This document shows positions 17,118 to 25,126 of a DNA stretch of 43,822 bases, in pieces. Position numbers and translations under genes: made by a program. Below the pieces are notes generated by a model that saw only the letters and a list, made by a program, of their open reading frames with translations, was not told the origin of the DNA and did not search any database. The stretch is from the NCBI GenBank assembly GCA_031291615.1, contig JARLIS010000002.1, forward strand, positions 1-43,822. The letters run 5' to 3'. How positions within the stretch are numbered: position 1 is the first letter of the stretch; each line of letters starts with the position of its first letter. The stretch comes from Parvibaculum sp. GTDB taxonomy: Bacteria > Pseudomonadota > Alphaproteobacteria > Parvibaculales > Parvibaculaceae.

Positions 17118-17654
17118 TCAGGGATTGGCGTCTTTCGGCACCTGCCGCAGCAGATCCTGCATGCGTCCGTGATTGCCGAAATCCCATGTCGCGCCGAAGA
17201 CGATATCGTCGAGAACCCAGCCCTCGCCCCTTTTGGCGAGCACGGCCTGATCGACCCAGCCGGTCGGCTTCGCGTCCTTGTCCTCGGCATAGCTGAGATG
17301 AACATCGCAGGTCGCGGTCGCCGCCTTTACGCTGCATTCGCCGAGCTTGTAGGACGTCGCGCCCTCAAAGAGAGATGAGAAGGCGTCGCCCTCGACAAGC
17401 GGCGGCTCCTGATTTTTCGTCCGCTCGAAATGTTCTTTCTCCGCCGCATCGGCGTCGGCAAGCAGCTTGTCGAGCGCCGGCGAAATCAGCGGCGTGAAAT
17501 GCGCCCGCGCGCTGGCGTCGGGAATGCCCCTGACATGCTGAACCAGATAGGCGTCGTAGAACGCTTTCGTCGCCGCTTCGGGACTGCCGCTCGCCGCCTC
17601 GGCGGGCGCGGACAGGCCGACGGCAATGATCGCCGCGAGAATGATGCGCTGCAT
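17118..17654 (-). CDS. Secreted DUF3828-like protein
   Basis: A 178-residue protein with a clear signal peptide (MQRIILAAIIAVGLSAPAEA), so periplasmic. The mature part begins with an SPEAATKAFYDAYL helix and has a SYAEDKDAKPTGWVDQAVLAKRGEGWVLDDI beta section, resembling the DUF3828 (NTF2-like) proteins of proteobacteria. Two cysteines (ECSVKAATATCDV) could form a disulfide. The function is unknown. It lies 22 bases past the cca gene and is probably the last gene of the DUF1285-NUDIX-cca transcript. Confidence 0.65.
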   Translation of the reverse strand: MQRIILAAIIAVGLSAPAEAASGSPEAATKAFYDAYLVQHVRGIPDASARAHFTPLISPALDKLLADADAAEKEHFERTKNQEPPLVEGDAFSSLFEGATSYKLGECSVKAATATCDVHLSYAEDKDAKPTGWVDQAVLAKRGEGWVLDDIVFGATWDFGNHGRMQDLLRQVPKDANP

Positions 17655-17676
17655 GTAGCCCCCTTGGCTGCCGGCC

Positions 17677-18918
17677 TTAGTAGACGGTCGCCTGCACGAT
17701 CGCCTTCAAACGCTCGATGATCGAGAATTCGTCATCGGTGAAATCGGCGTCGATCCACCATTCCTCGACCTCGCGCCTGACGCGGCCGATTTCCGGTCCT
17801 TCGGGCACGCCCGCCGCCATGATCATCTGGCCGGTGAGCGGGAAGTCGGGCCTGACCCAGCTATCGGCCATGGCGAGCATCGCGCGCCACTGGAACGTGT
17901 TGTGCCCCTTGCGGTCTTCCGCCCAGCCGAGCATCACCCGGTCCTTGAACAGTTCGACGCCCATCAGATAGAGCGCCTTGCGCACTTCGCGGATCGACAG
18001 ATAGGCGACGATCTTGGTCTTGTCGGTCAGCATCTTCTCGATGCGCTCGCGATCCTTGTTGGAAAGCTTGAGCCCGCCCGCCAGCGCCTCTACGCCGTTC
18101 GCATCGAGATCGAGCGCGGAGGCAAGGCGCAAAAGCGGCGTGCTGGTGAAAAGCTGGTTCGCCTCGATATCGACGAGCTTCTCGAAACGGTCGAGCCGCG
18201 AGGCTTCGGGCAGCACGATGGAGAGAATGCCGACCGCCGCCATCTGGCGGAAGGCAGGCCCCGCATTGTCCGCCGCCGCGATCTTCAACAGCTCGTCGCG
18301 TATGCGCTCGCCGGAAAGCTGGCGCAGACCGTCGCGCAAGGCGGCCACGGCTTTGAGCCCCTCGGAATCGGGCTCGCCCTTGCCGTACCAGGCATGAAAG
18401 CGGAAGAAGCGCAGGATGCGGAGATAGTCTTCGCGGATGCGCGCTTCCGCCTCGCCGATGAAGCGCACGCGGCCCGCTTTCAGATCCTCGCGGCCCGTGC
18501 CCAGCGGATCGTGCACCGTGCCGTCGGCATCGGCATAAAGAGCGTTGATGGTGAAATCGCGGCGTTTCGCATCCTCCACCCAGTCGCCTGTGAAGGCGAC
18601 ATCGGCATGGCGGCCATCGGTCTTCACATCGACGCGCAAGGTCGTGATCTCGAAATGGCGCGACGGCGTGACCGCCGTGACGGTGCCGTGGTCGATGCCG
18701 GTCGGCACGACCCTGATGCCCTTGGCGGCCAGAAGCTCGGTCGCGCGCTGCGGCGTCTCGCTCGTCGCAATGTCGATGTCGCTGACCGGCTCACCGAGAA
18801 GCTCGTTCCTCACCGCGCCGCCGACGAAGCGCGCGCTGTTGCCCAACGCCTCCATCACCGCGCGCGTATCGGCGTGATTGAGCCATTCGGCGCGGGCGAG
18901 TTCCTTGGCGGTGCTCAT
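17677..18918 (-). CDS. cca: CCA-adding tRNA nucleotidyltransferase / poly(A) polymerase family
   Basis: A 413-residue class II nucleotidyltransferase that adds or repairs the 3' CCA of tRNA. FVGGAVRNELLG (residues 31-42) and the catalytic aspartates in SDIDIATSE (Asp47, Asp49) are intact. RRDFTINALY, DPLGTGREDLKAGRVRFIG and RILRFFRFHAWYG follow as the nucleobase-binding neck. The C-terminal half is helical. I chose the start at 18918, which has GGAGAG 7 bases upstream; a more upstream start would overlap the NUDIX gene. The neighbouring DUF1285 and CoA-type NUDIX genes are the usual alphaproteobacterial partners. Confidence 0.93.
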   Translation of the reverse strand: MSTAKELARAEWLNHADTRAVMEALGNSARFVGGAVRNELLGEPVSDIDIATSETPQRATELLAAKGIRVVPTGIDHGTVTAVTPSRHFEITTLRVDVKTDGRHADVAFTGDWVEDAKRRDFTINALYADADGTVHDPLGTGREDLKAGRVRFIGEAEARIREDYLRILRFFRFHAWYGKGEPDSEGLKAVAALRDGLRQLSGERIRDELLKIAAADNAGPAFRQMAAVGILSIVLPEASRLDRFEKLVDIEANQLFTSTPLLRLASALDLDANGVEALAGGLKLSNKDRERIEKMLTDKTKIVAYLSIREVRKALYLMGVELFKDRVMLGWAEDRKGHNTFQWRAMLAMADSWVRPDFPLTGQMIMAAGVPEGPEIGRVRREVEEWWIDADFTDDEFSIIERLKAIVQATVY

Positions 18919-18940
18919 TGTCGTCTCTCCAATCGGCGGT

Positions 18941-19573
18941 CTAGTCGGCGAAAATACGGTCATACATGTTCTTCAGCATGCCCGCCGTCGCGCCCCAGAT
19001 ATAATGCCCATTATAGGGCATGGCGTAATATTCGCGCTCCCTGCCCCGCCATGTGGCCTTGTGCCGCTCATGGTTCTTCGGGTTCATCAGGAAGGAAAGC
19101 GGCACCTCGAAGACTTCGGCCACCTCGCCGTCATGGACGGTAAGCGTAAAGCCCGGCCGGACGAAGCCGACGACGGGCAGGATGCGGAACCCCGTTCCCG
19201 TTTCATAGGTGTCGAGATAGCCCGCCACCTCGACAAAGGAGGATTTGAGCCCCACCTCCTCGTCCGCCTCGCGCAGCGCCGCCGCGGCGGGCGTCTCGCC
19301 GGGTTCGATCTTGCCGCCGGGAAAGGCGACCTGGCCCGAATGCGTGCCGAGATGATCGGCCCGCCGCGTCAGCAGCACGCGCGGACCTTCGGGATATTCG
19401 ATCACCGGCACAAGCACCGCGGCGGCGCGCAAGGCGGGCGCCGCTTCGCGCGCCGCCCATTCGAGCGGTTGCAGGTCGCCGTCGCCGCGCGCGACCCTGG
19501 GCCCGAGCAGTTCGTCGAGCGTCGGCGGCTGCCGGTCCACCCGGGCGAGAATGAGATCGCGGTAAGTCTCCAT
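18941..19573 (-). CDS. NUDIX hydrolase, CoA pyrophosphatase type
   Basis: A 210-residue hydrolase. The Nudix box is complete (GGKIEPGETPAAAALREADE followed by EVG) and is preceded by LLTRRADHLGTHSGQVAFPG, the signature that marks the NudL/UPF0035 CoA pyrophosphatase subgroup. This points to hydrolysis of CoA or CoA derivatives to 4'-phosphopantetheine and 3',5'-ADP. It lies 11 bases after DUF1285 and 22 bases before cca in one transcript. Confidence 0.9.
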   Translation of the reverse strand: METYRDLILARVDRQPPTLDELLGPRVARGDGDLQPLEWAAREAAPALRAAAVLVPVIEYPEGPRVLLTRRADHLGTHSGQVAFPGGKIEPGETPAAAALREADEEVGLKSSFVEVAGYLDTYETGTGFRILPVVGFVRPGFTLTVHDGEVAEVFEVPLSFLMNPKNHERHKATWRGREREYYAMPYNGHYIWGATAGMLKNMYDRIFAD

Positions 19574-19584
19574 GCTGCGCCGGC

Positions 19585-20199
19585 CTAGAAGGCCATCTCC
19601 TCGGCGGGCATGAAGGGAAAGAACTCGCCGCCCGACCAGACGCCGAACCAGTCCTTGCCGTCGCGCGCCTCGTGCGAACCGAGCTCCACCAGATCGTAGA
19701 AGACGGCCCGGTTGATGAGCGCCTCGAGCCGCGCCCGGATATGGACGTAGGGCGCGGGCTCCCCCGTCGCCTTGTCGATGACGAAGCGGATGGGATGATC
19801 CGGCCCCGCCGTCGCGCTGTCGCCGACGCTGGTGGTGAAGGTGAGCGCCTGGTCGCGGCCCTTGCCCTCGACCGTCATGGAGACGGCAAGGAATGGCGCA
19901 TCGTCGACCCTGATGCCGACCTTCTCGACCGGCGTCACCAGATAGAACTTGCCGTCCTCGTCATGCCTGAGAATGGTCGAAAAGAGGCGCACCAGCCGCT
20001 CCCGGCCGATGGGCGTGCCCATATAGAACCAGGTCCCGTCCCGGGCGATTCGCATGTCGATGTCGCCGCAGAAATCCGGATTCCACAGATGGACCGGCGG
20101 CAGGCCGCGCGCGCGCTTGCCCTCGCTCTCCGCCGCGGAAAGCAGGCTCGCGGGGGCCGCTTTCAAACCTTCCGGCTGTTTTTGTGTCGGCGAGGCCAT
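19585..20199 (-). CDS. DUF1285 family protein
   Basis: A 204-residue cytosolic protein with the DUF1285 hallmark block PPVHLWNPDFCGDIDMRIAR and DGTWFYMGTPIGRERLVRLF, followed by LVTPVEKVGIRVDDAPF. The family has no established biochemical function. A disordered Ser/Lys/Pro-rich leader precedes the domain. It is the first gene of a minus-strand operon with the CoA-type NUDIX and cca genes, an arrangement conserved in alphaproteobacteria. It diverges from the MoxR gene across about 140 bases. Confidence 0.88.
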   Translation of the reverse strand: MASPTQKQPEGLKAAPASLLSAAESEGKRARGLPPVHLWNPDFCGDIDMRIARDGTWFYMGTPIGRERLVRLFSTILRHDEDGKFYLVTPVEKVGIRVDDAPFLAVSMTVEGKGRDQALTFTTSVGDSATAGPDHPIRFVIDKATGEPAPYVHIRARLEALINRAVFYDLVELGSHEARDGKDWFGVWSGGEFFPFMPAEEMAF

Positions 20200-20328
20200 C
20201 TATTCCGGGCTTCCCTGATGCAATGCCGCGGGCGCGGCCATAATATCGCCACCGAACCACCGGCGAATGATGCCAATATAAGGTGGCAATTGGAAACGCG
20301 CGCCTATCGTTCAAGCGATGGCACATCC

Positions 20329-20334
20329 TATACT
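20329..20334 (+). promoter_or_regulatory. Candidate -10 element for a leaderless moxR transcript
   Basis: TATACT matches the -10 consensus TATAAT at 5 of 6 bases and ends 7 bases before the ATG at 20342. Transcription would then begin at or next to that ATG. No good -35 is seen at the right distance, and there is no ribosome binding site, which fits a leaderless message. Confidence 0.45.
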
Positions 20335-20341
20335 TAGGTCA

Positions 20342-21337
20342 ATGCAGACACTCAGTGAAGCGGACGGCAACGCCGTACAGGAAATAGAAGCCGCCGGCGC
20401 GAAGATCGCGGCCGCCCGCGCGGCCATGGGCGAAGTGATCTACGGCCAGGAACAGGTGATCGACCAGACGCTGGTCACCGTGCTGGCGGGCGGCCATGCG
20501 CTGCTTGTCGGCGTGCCCGGCCTCGCCAAGACGCTCCTCGTCCATACCATGGGCGCGGTGCTGGGCCTCGACGACAAGCGCGTGCAGTTCACGCCCGACC
20601 TGATGCCTGCCGATATTCTGGGCTCGGAGGTGCTGGAGGAAACGGAGCGCGGCGCGCGCAGCTTCCGCTTCCTCAAGGGCCCCGTCTTCTGCCAGCTTCT
20701 GATGGCCGACGAAATCAACCGCGCGAGCCCGCGCACGCAGTCGGCGCTGTTGCAGGCCATGCAGGAAAAATATGTGACGGTCGCCGGCGTCCGCTACGAG
20801 CTGCCCTCGCCCTTCCATGTGCTGGCGACGCAGAACCCGCTGGAGCAGGAAGGCACATACCCCCTTCCCGAAGCCCAGCTCGACCGCTTCCTGATGCAGG
20901 TCGACGTTAATTACCCCAACCTCGAGGCCGAGCGGCGCATGCTGCTTCAGACGACGGGCCTTGAGGAAGTGAAGGTGCGCCCGGCCATGACGGCCGACGA
21001 TCTGCGCGCCGCCCAGCGCCTCGTCCGCCGCGTGCCGGTCGGCGAAAAGGTCGTGACCGCGATCCTCGAGCTCGTCCGCTCCGCGCGGCCCGAGGAAGGG
21101 GCTTCGGAGGAAGTCGAGCGCCACGTCGCCTGGGGCCCCGGCCCCCGCGCCAGCCAGGCGCTGATGCTGGCGGTCCGCGCCCGCGCCCTCATCGACGGCC
21201 GCTTCTCGCCCTCCGTCGAAGACGTGAAGGCTCTGGCGGCCCCGGTGCTGCGCCACCGCATGGCGCTCAATTTCTCCGCCCGCGCCGAAGGCGTGACCGT
21301 CAGCGGTGTCATCGACCGCCTCTGCCGCAACATCTGA
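20342..21337 (+). CDS. MoxR-family AAA+ ATPase
   Basis: A 331-residue AAA+ chaperone-like ATPase that typically works with VWA-domain partners on maturation or remodelling of membrane or periplasmic complexes. Walker A is GVPGLAKT (residues 57-64), Walker B is LLMADEINRA (Asp123, Glu124), and sensor 1 lies in LATQNPLEQEGTYPLPEAQLDRF. The start is uncertain: the ATG at 20342 lies just after a TATACT element, while one at 20318 would add eight residues upstream of that element. It is followed, with tight spacing, by DUF58, DUF4159 and VWA-type genes, a conserved alphaproteobacterial set. Confidence 0.93.
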   Translation: MQTLSEADGNAVQEIEAAGAKIAAARAAMGEVIYGQEQVIDQTLVTVLAGGHALLVGVPGLAKTLLVHTMGAVLGLDDKRVQFTPDLMPADILGSEVLEETERGARSFRFLKGPVFCQLLMADEINRASPRTQSALLQAMQEKYVTVAGVRYELPSPFHVLATQNPLEQEGTYPLPEAQLDRFLMQVDVNYPNLEAERRMLLQTTGLEEVKVRPAMTADDLRAAQRLVRRVPVGEKVVTAILELVRSARPEEGASEEVERHVAWGPGPRASQALMLAVRARALIDGRFSPSVEDVKALAAPVLRHRMALNFSARAEGVTVSGVIDRLCRNI

Positions 21338-21348
21338 TCGACAGAGCC

Positions 21349-22293
21349 ATGCGGCTTCCCTTCCAGCCGGGCGCAAATCCACCAGGCGCGGACCTGCGCG
21401 AGCAGGCCGACGCGCTGGCGGAAGCCTTGCCGCCCCTCGTCGCCGAGGCCGAGCGCATTGCGAGCACCGTCGCGCAAGGCGTGCATGGCCGCCGCCGCAC
21501 CGGCATGGGCGACAGCTTCTGGCAGTTCCGCCGCTTCCGTGAGGGCGACACGGCCGCCGATGTCGACTGGCGTCATTCGGCGCGCTCGCGGCATCTCTTC
21601 GTCCGCGAAGTGGAATCGGAAGCCGCCGAAAGCGTCTGGATCTGGCGCGACGGCTCGCCCTCGATGGATTATGCCTCCGACCCTCTGCTGCCGACCAAGA
21701 AGGACCGCGCCACGGTGCTGGCGCTGGCGCTCGCCTCGCTGCTCATCCAGGGCGGGGAAACCATCGCGCCGCTCGGCGGCGGCGTCGCGCCTTCCTCCGG
21801 CCGCACCGCCCAGCGCCGCATGGCGCATGCCCTGCTCGACGCGCCTGTCACGGGCGATGCGAGCGGACTTCAAAGCCTGCCGCCGCCCGAACACCTGCCG
21901 CGCTACGCCCAGGTCGTGCTGATCGGCGACTTCCTCTCTCCCGCCGAAGACATCGCCGCCCGCATTCGCGGCTATGCGAAGGAAGGCATACGCGGCCATC
22001 TCATTCAGGTGCTCGATCCGGCGGAGGAAGACCTGCCCTTCACCGGTCGCACCGAATTCGAAGGCATAGAGGAAGACCTGCACCTGATGGTCGGCCGTGC
22101 CGAGCGCCTGCGCAGTGCCTATCGCAAGCGCCTCGATCTCCACCGCGACCGCATCATGGAGGCGGCGCGGCGCATCGACTTCACTTTCGCCGTCCACCGG
22201 ACCGACCGCGCGCCGCACACCGCGCTGCTCGCGCTCTATGGCGCATTGTCGGGCGAGATCGACGCCCGCCGCGCGCCAAGACCGGGAGGCTGA
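21349..22293 (+). CDS. DUF58 domain protein
   Basis: A 314-residue cytosolic or membrane-peripheral protein with the DUF58 signature (MGDSFWQFRRFREGDTAADV followed by DWRHSARS), which usually partners MoxR ATPases and contains a VWA-like fold. RRTGMGD precedes the block. The later half (RDGSPSMDYAS, LIQVLDPAEEDLPF) is VWA-like with a degenerate metal site. It lies 11 bases after moxR and 6 bases before the DUF4159 gene. By analogy with CoxD/CoxE and the Bat proteins it may connect the ATPase to a membrane substrate, but the substrate is unknown. Confidence 0.9.
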   Translation: MRLPFQPGANPPGADLREQADALAEALPPLVAEAERIASTVAQGVHGRRRTGMGDSFWQFRRFREGDTAADVDWRHSARSRHLFVREVESEAAESVWIWRDGSPSMDYASDPLLPTKKDRATVLALALASLLIQGGETIAPLGGGVAPSSGRTAQRRMAHALLDAPVTGDASGLQSLPPPEHLPRYAQVVLIGDFLSPAEDIAARIRGYAKEGIRGHLIQVLDPAEEDLPFTGRTEFEGIEEDLHLMVGRAERLRSAYRKRLDLHRDRIMEAARRIDFTFAVHRTDRAPHTALLALYGALSGEIDARRAPRPGG

Positions 22294-22299
22294 GCGGCG

Positions 22300-25125
22300 A
22301 TGCTGCATCTCGGTCCCCTCGCTTTCGCCGCTCCCTGGATGCTGCTCGGCCTCGCCGTGCTGCCGGCGATCTGGTGGCTCCTGCGCGTCAGCCCGCCGCT
22401 CCCCAAGCGCGTGCGCTTTCCGGCCATCCGCCTGCTGGTCGGTCTGGCGCATGAGGAAGAAACGCCCGCCCACACGCCGCTCTGGCTGCTGATCCTGCGG
22501 TCCGTGCTCGCCGCACTCATCGTGCTTGCCCTCGCCGACCCCTTGTGGAACCCGGCGCCAACGGTGGCGGGCTCCGGGCCGCTTCTCGTCGTCGTCGACA
22601 ATGGCTGGGCGGGAGCGACCCGCTGGCGCGCGCGCGTCGACACCGTCGAACCCTTGATCGACAGCGCCCGCAGGAACAACCGCCCTGTGCTCGTCCTCGG
22701 CACCGCACCGGCGGCGACCGCCCCCGATCTCAGCTTCGGCTCCGCCGACGACGCCGCCTCGCGCCTCCGCGCCTTGAAGCCGCAGCCCGTCGCATCCGAC
22801 CGCCTCGGCCTGATGGCGCGCCTTGAAGCGGCGGCGACGATGCCGCGCGGGGGCATCCAGACGGTCTGGCTCACCGACGGCATCGACGACGGTACGGCGG
22901 CGGAGTTTTCGAACCGCCTTTCGAAGCTCGCCGGCGGCGGCGGCCTCGAAGTCGTCGAACCGCGCGCCGAAAACCTGCCGCTCGCCCTTCTGCCACCCGC
23001 CACCGAAGGCGACGCTTTCGTCGCCACCGTCCTGCGCGCGCCGGACGGCGCCGCGCAATCGGGCAGCGTCCATGCGCTCGACGGCGAGGGCCGGGTGCTC
23101 GGCGAAGCGTCCTTCGCCTTCGCATCCGGCGAGGCGAAGGCGGAAGCCCGCTTCTCCCTGCCGCTCGAACTCAGAAACCGCATCGCCCGCATCGACATCG
23201 CAGGCGAAACCTCGGCGGGCGCGACGAGCCTCATCGACGAACGCTGGCGCCGCCGCACCATCGGCCTCGTCTCGGGCTCGCCCATCGAGGAAGCCCAGCC
23301 GCTTCTCTCCGATCTCTATTACCTGCAACGCGCCATCGCCCCCTATGCGGAAATCCGCATGGCCTCGCGCGAGCGCGGGACGAAAAGCGAAATCGAAGAT
23401 CTTCTCGCCGCACCGCTCTCCGTGCTGGTGCTGGCCGATGTCGGCAACCTCAACAGCACCGACCGCGACGCCATCTCCCATTTCGTCGAGAACGGCGGCG
23501 TGCTGCTGCGCTTCGCCGGGCCGAAGCTCGCGGGCCAGGCCGGTGCGAGCGACGACCTCATTTCCGTGGCGCTGCGCCCCGGCGGCCGCGCGCTGGGCGG
23601 CGCGCTCTCATGGACCAATCCGCAGCGCCTCGCGCCCTTTGACGCGGGCAGCCCCTTCTACGGCCTCGCTTTGCCGAACGACGTCACCGTCTCGCGCCAG
23701 GTGCTGGCCGAACCGACACTCGACCTTGCCGGCCACACCTGGGCGCGCTTGCAGGACGGAACGCCGCTCGTCACGGCGACGACGCGCGGCAAGGGTCTCG
23801 TGGTTCTCTTCCACGTCACCGCCAACAGCGAATGGTCGAACCTGCCGCTCTCCGGCCTCTTCGTCGAAATGCTGAGGCGCGTCGTCGCGCTCTCGCAAGG
23901 CGTCGCCGCGAAGGAAGCGAACAACAGCGGCGAGACGACATTGAGCCCCGTCCGCACGCTGGACGGCTTCGGCCGGCTCGAATCTCCGCCCGCCACAGCA
24001 ACACCCGTTTCCGCCACCGGCTTCGACGACATGCCCGTTACGCCGCGCCATCCGCCGGGGCTTTACGGTCCCGTCGACGGACCGCGCGCGCTCAACCTTG
24101 CAAGGCCGGGGCTCAAGCTCGAAAAGCTCGGCGCGCTCACGGGCATCGCCTCACGCCACCCTTATGCGGAAAGCGCCGAGACGCGGCTCCGTCCCTGGGC
24201 GCTGGCGCTGGCGCTTCTGATCCTCATCGCCGACGGCATCGCCGCGCTTTATGTGACCGGCCTCTTCGACGCAATCCCGATCCGTCGCCGCCGCCGCGGC
24301 GCGACGCTGCTTCCCGTCCTCGCGCTCGGCCTGGGCGCGCTTGCGCTGTTGCACATGGACCCCGCCCGCGCCGACGACGCCGACACCTTCGCGCTCAAGG
24401 CCTCCACGGAAACGCATCTCGCCTATGTCGTCACCGGCGATCAGGCGACAGACGACATCAGCCGCGCTGGCCTCAAGGGTCTGTCCGACGTACTCCGCGC
24501 ACGGACGGCCTTCGAACCCGCCGACCCCATGGGCGTCGACGTCTCCCGCGACGAGCTTGCTTTCTTCCCCCTGCTCTACTGGCCCATGACGCCCGGGCAG
24601 GAAAATCTCTCGCCCGAAACGCTCGCCCGCATCGACACCTATATGAAGAACGGCGGCACCATTCTCTTCGACACGCGCGACGAGAACCGCACGCTTTCCG
24701 GCCAGCCCGGCCCCGGCACGGAAACCCTGCGGCGCCTGATGGGCCGCCTCGATCTCCCGGCGCTGCAACCCGTGCCCGAAGAACATGTGCTGCGGAAATC
24801 CTTTTACCTTCTGAGCGCTTTCCCCGGCCGCTGGGCGGGCGGACAGGTCTGGGTCGAGGCCGGCAAGGAAGCGCTGCCCGAAAAGCAGACGGGCGGCCGC
24901 GCCAATGACGACGTCTCTTCCATCGTCGTCGGCTCGAACGACTATGCCGCCGCCTGGGCGCGCGACGATCGGGGACGGCCGATGTTCCCTTGCGAGCCGG
25001 GCGGCGAGGAGCAGCGCGAAATGGCCGTGCGCTTCGGCGTCAACCTCGTGATGTATGCGCTGACCGGCAACTACAAATCCGATCAGGTGCATGTCCCGGC
25101 ACTTCTCGAACGGCTGGGGCAGTAG
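22300..25125 (+). CDS. Large membrane protein with BatA-type N-terminus and C-terminal DUF4159
   Basis: A 941-residue protein. Two N-terminal membrane helices (FAAPWMLLGLAVLPAIWWLL near residue 10 and ILRSVLAALIVLALADPL near 68) form the Bacteroides-aerotolerance BatA N-terminal domain. A VWA-like or class I glutamine-amidotransferase-like periplasmic middle part follows (VVVDNGWAG, VLVLADVGNLNS, FVENGGVLLRFAGP). Membrane helices recur near 630-685, and DUF4159 (about residues 700-940, DELAFFPLLYWPM, YMKNGGTILFDTRDENR) closes it. There is no enzymatic motif. It is the third gene of the MoxR operon; the last bases of the gene overlap an alternative upstream start of the next. Confidence 0.9.
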   Translation: MLHLGPLAFAAPWMLLGLAVLPAIWWLLRVSPPLPKRVRFPAIRLLVGLAHEEETPAHTPLWLLILRSVLAALIVLALADPLWNPAPTVAGSGPLLVVVDNGWAGATRWRARVDTVEPLIDSARRNNRPVLVLGTAPAATAPDLSFGSADDAASRLRALKPQPVASDRLGLMARLEAAATMPRGGIQTVWLTDGIDDGTAAEFSNRLSKLAGGGGLEVVEPRAENLPLALLPPATEGDAFVATVLRAPDGAAQSGSVHALDGEGRVLGEASFAFASGEAKAEARFSLPLELRNRIARIDIAGETSAGATSLIDERWRRRTIGLVSGSPIEEAQPLLSDLYYLQRAIAPYAEIRMASRERGTKSEIEDLLAAPLSVLVLADVGNLNSTDRDAISHFVENGGVLLRFAGPKLAGQAGASDDLISVALRPGGRALGGALSWTNPQRLAPFDAGSPFYGLALPNDVTVSRQVLAEPTLDLAGHTWARLQDGTPLVTATTRGKGLVVLFHVTANSEWSNLPLSGLFVEMLRRVVALSQGVAAKEANNSGETTLSPVRTLDGFGRLESPPATATPVSATGFDDMPVTPRHPPGLYGPVDGPRALNLARPGLKLEKLGALTGIASRHPYAESAETRLRPWALALALLILIADGIAALYVTGLFDAIPIRRRRRGATLLPVLALGLGALALLHMDPARADDADTFALKASTETHLAYVVTGDQATDDISRAGLKGLSDVLRARTAFEPADPMGVDVSRDELAFFPLLYWPMTPGQENLSPETLARIDTYMKNGGTILFDTRDENRTLSGQPGPGTETLRRLMGRLDLPALQPVPEEHVLRKSFYLLSAFPGRWAGGQVWVEAGKEALPEKQTGGRANDDVSSIVVGSNDYAAAWARDDRGRPMFPCEPGGEEQREMAVRFGVNLVMYALTGNYKSDQVHVPALLERLGQ

Positions 25126-25126
25126 C

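Noticed and set aside
20947..23481. An 844-codon antisense open frame opposite the MoxR, DUF58 and DUF4159 genes
   Set aside because: Long antisense frames are expected from GC-rich codon use. The translation is Arg/Gly-rich, lacks domains, and the sense genes are well supported.
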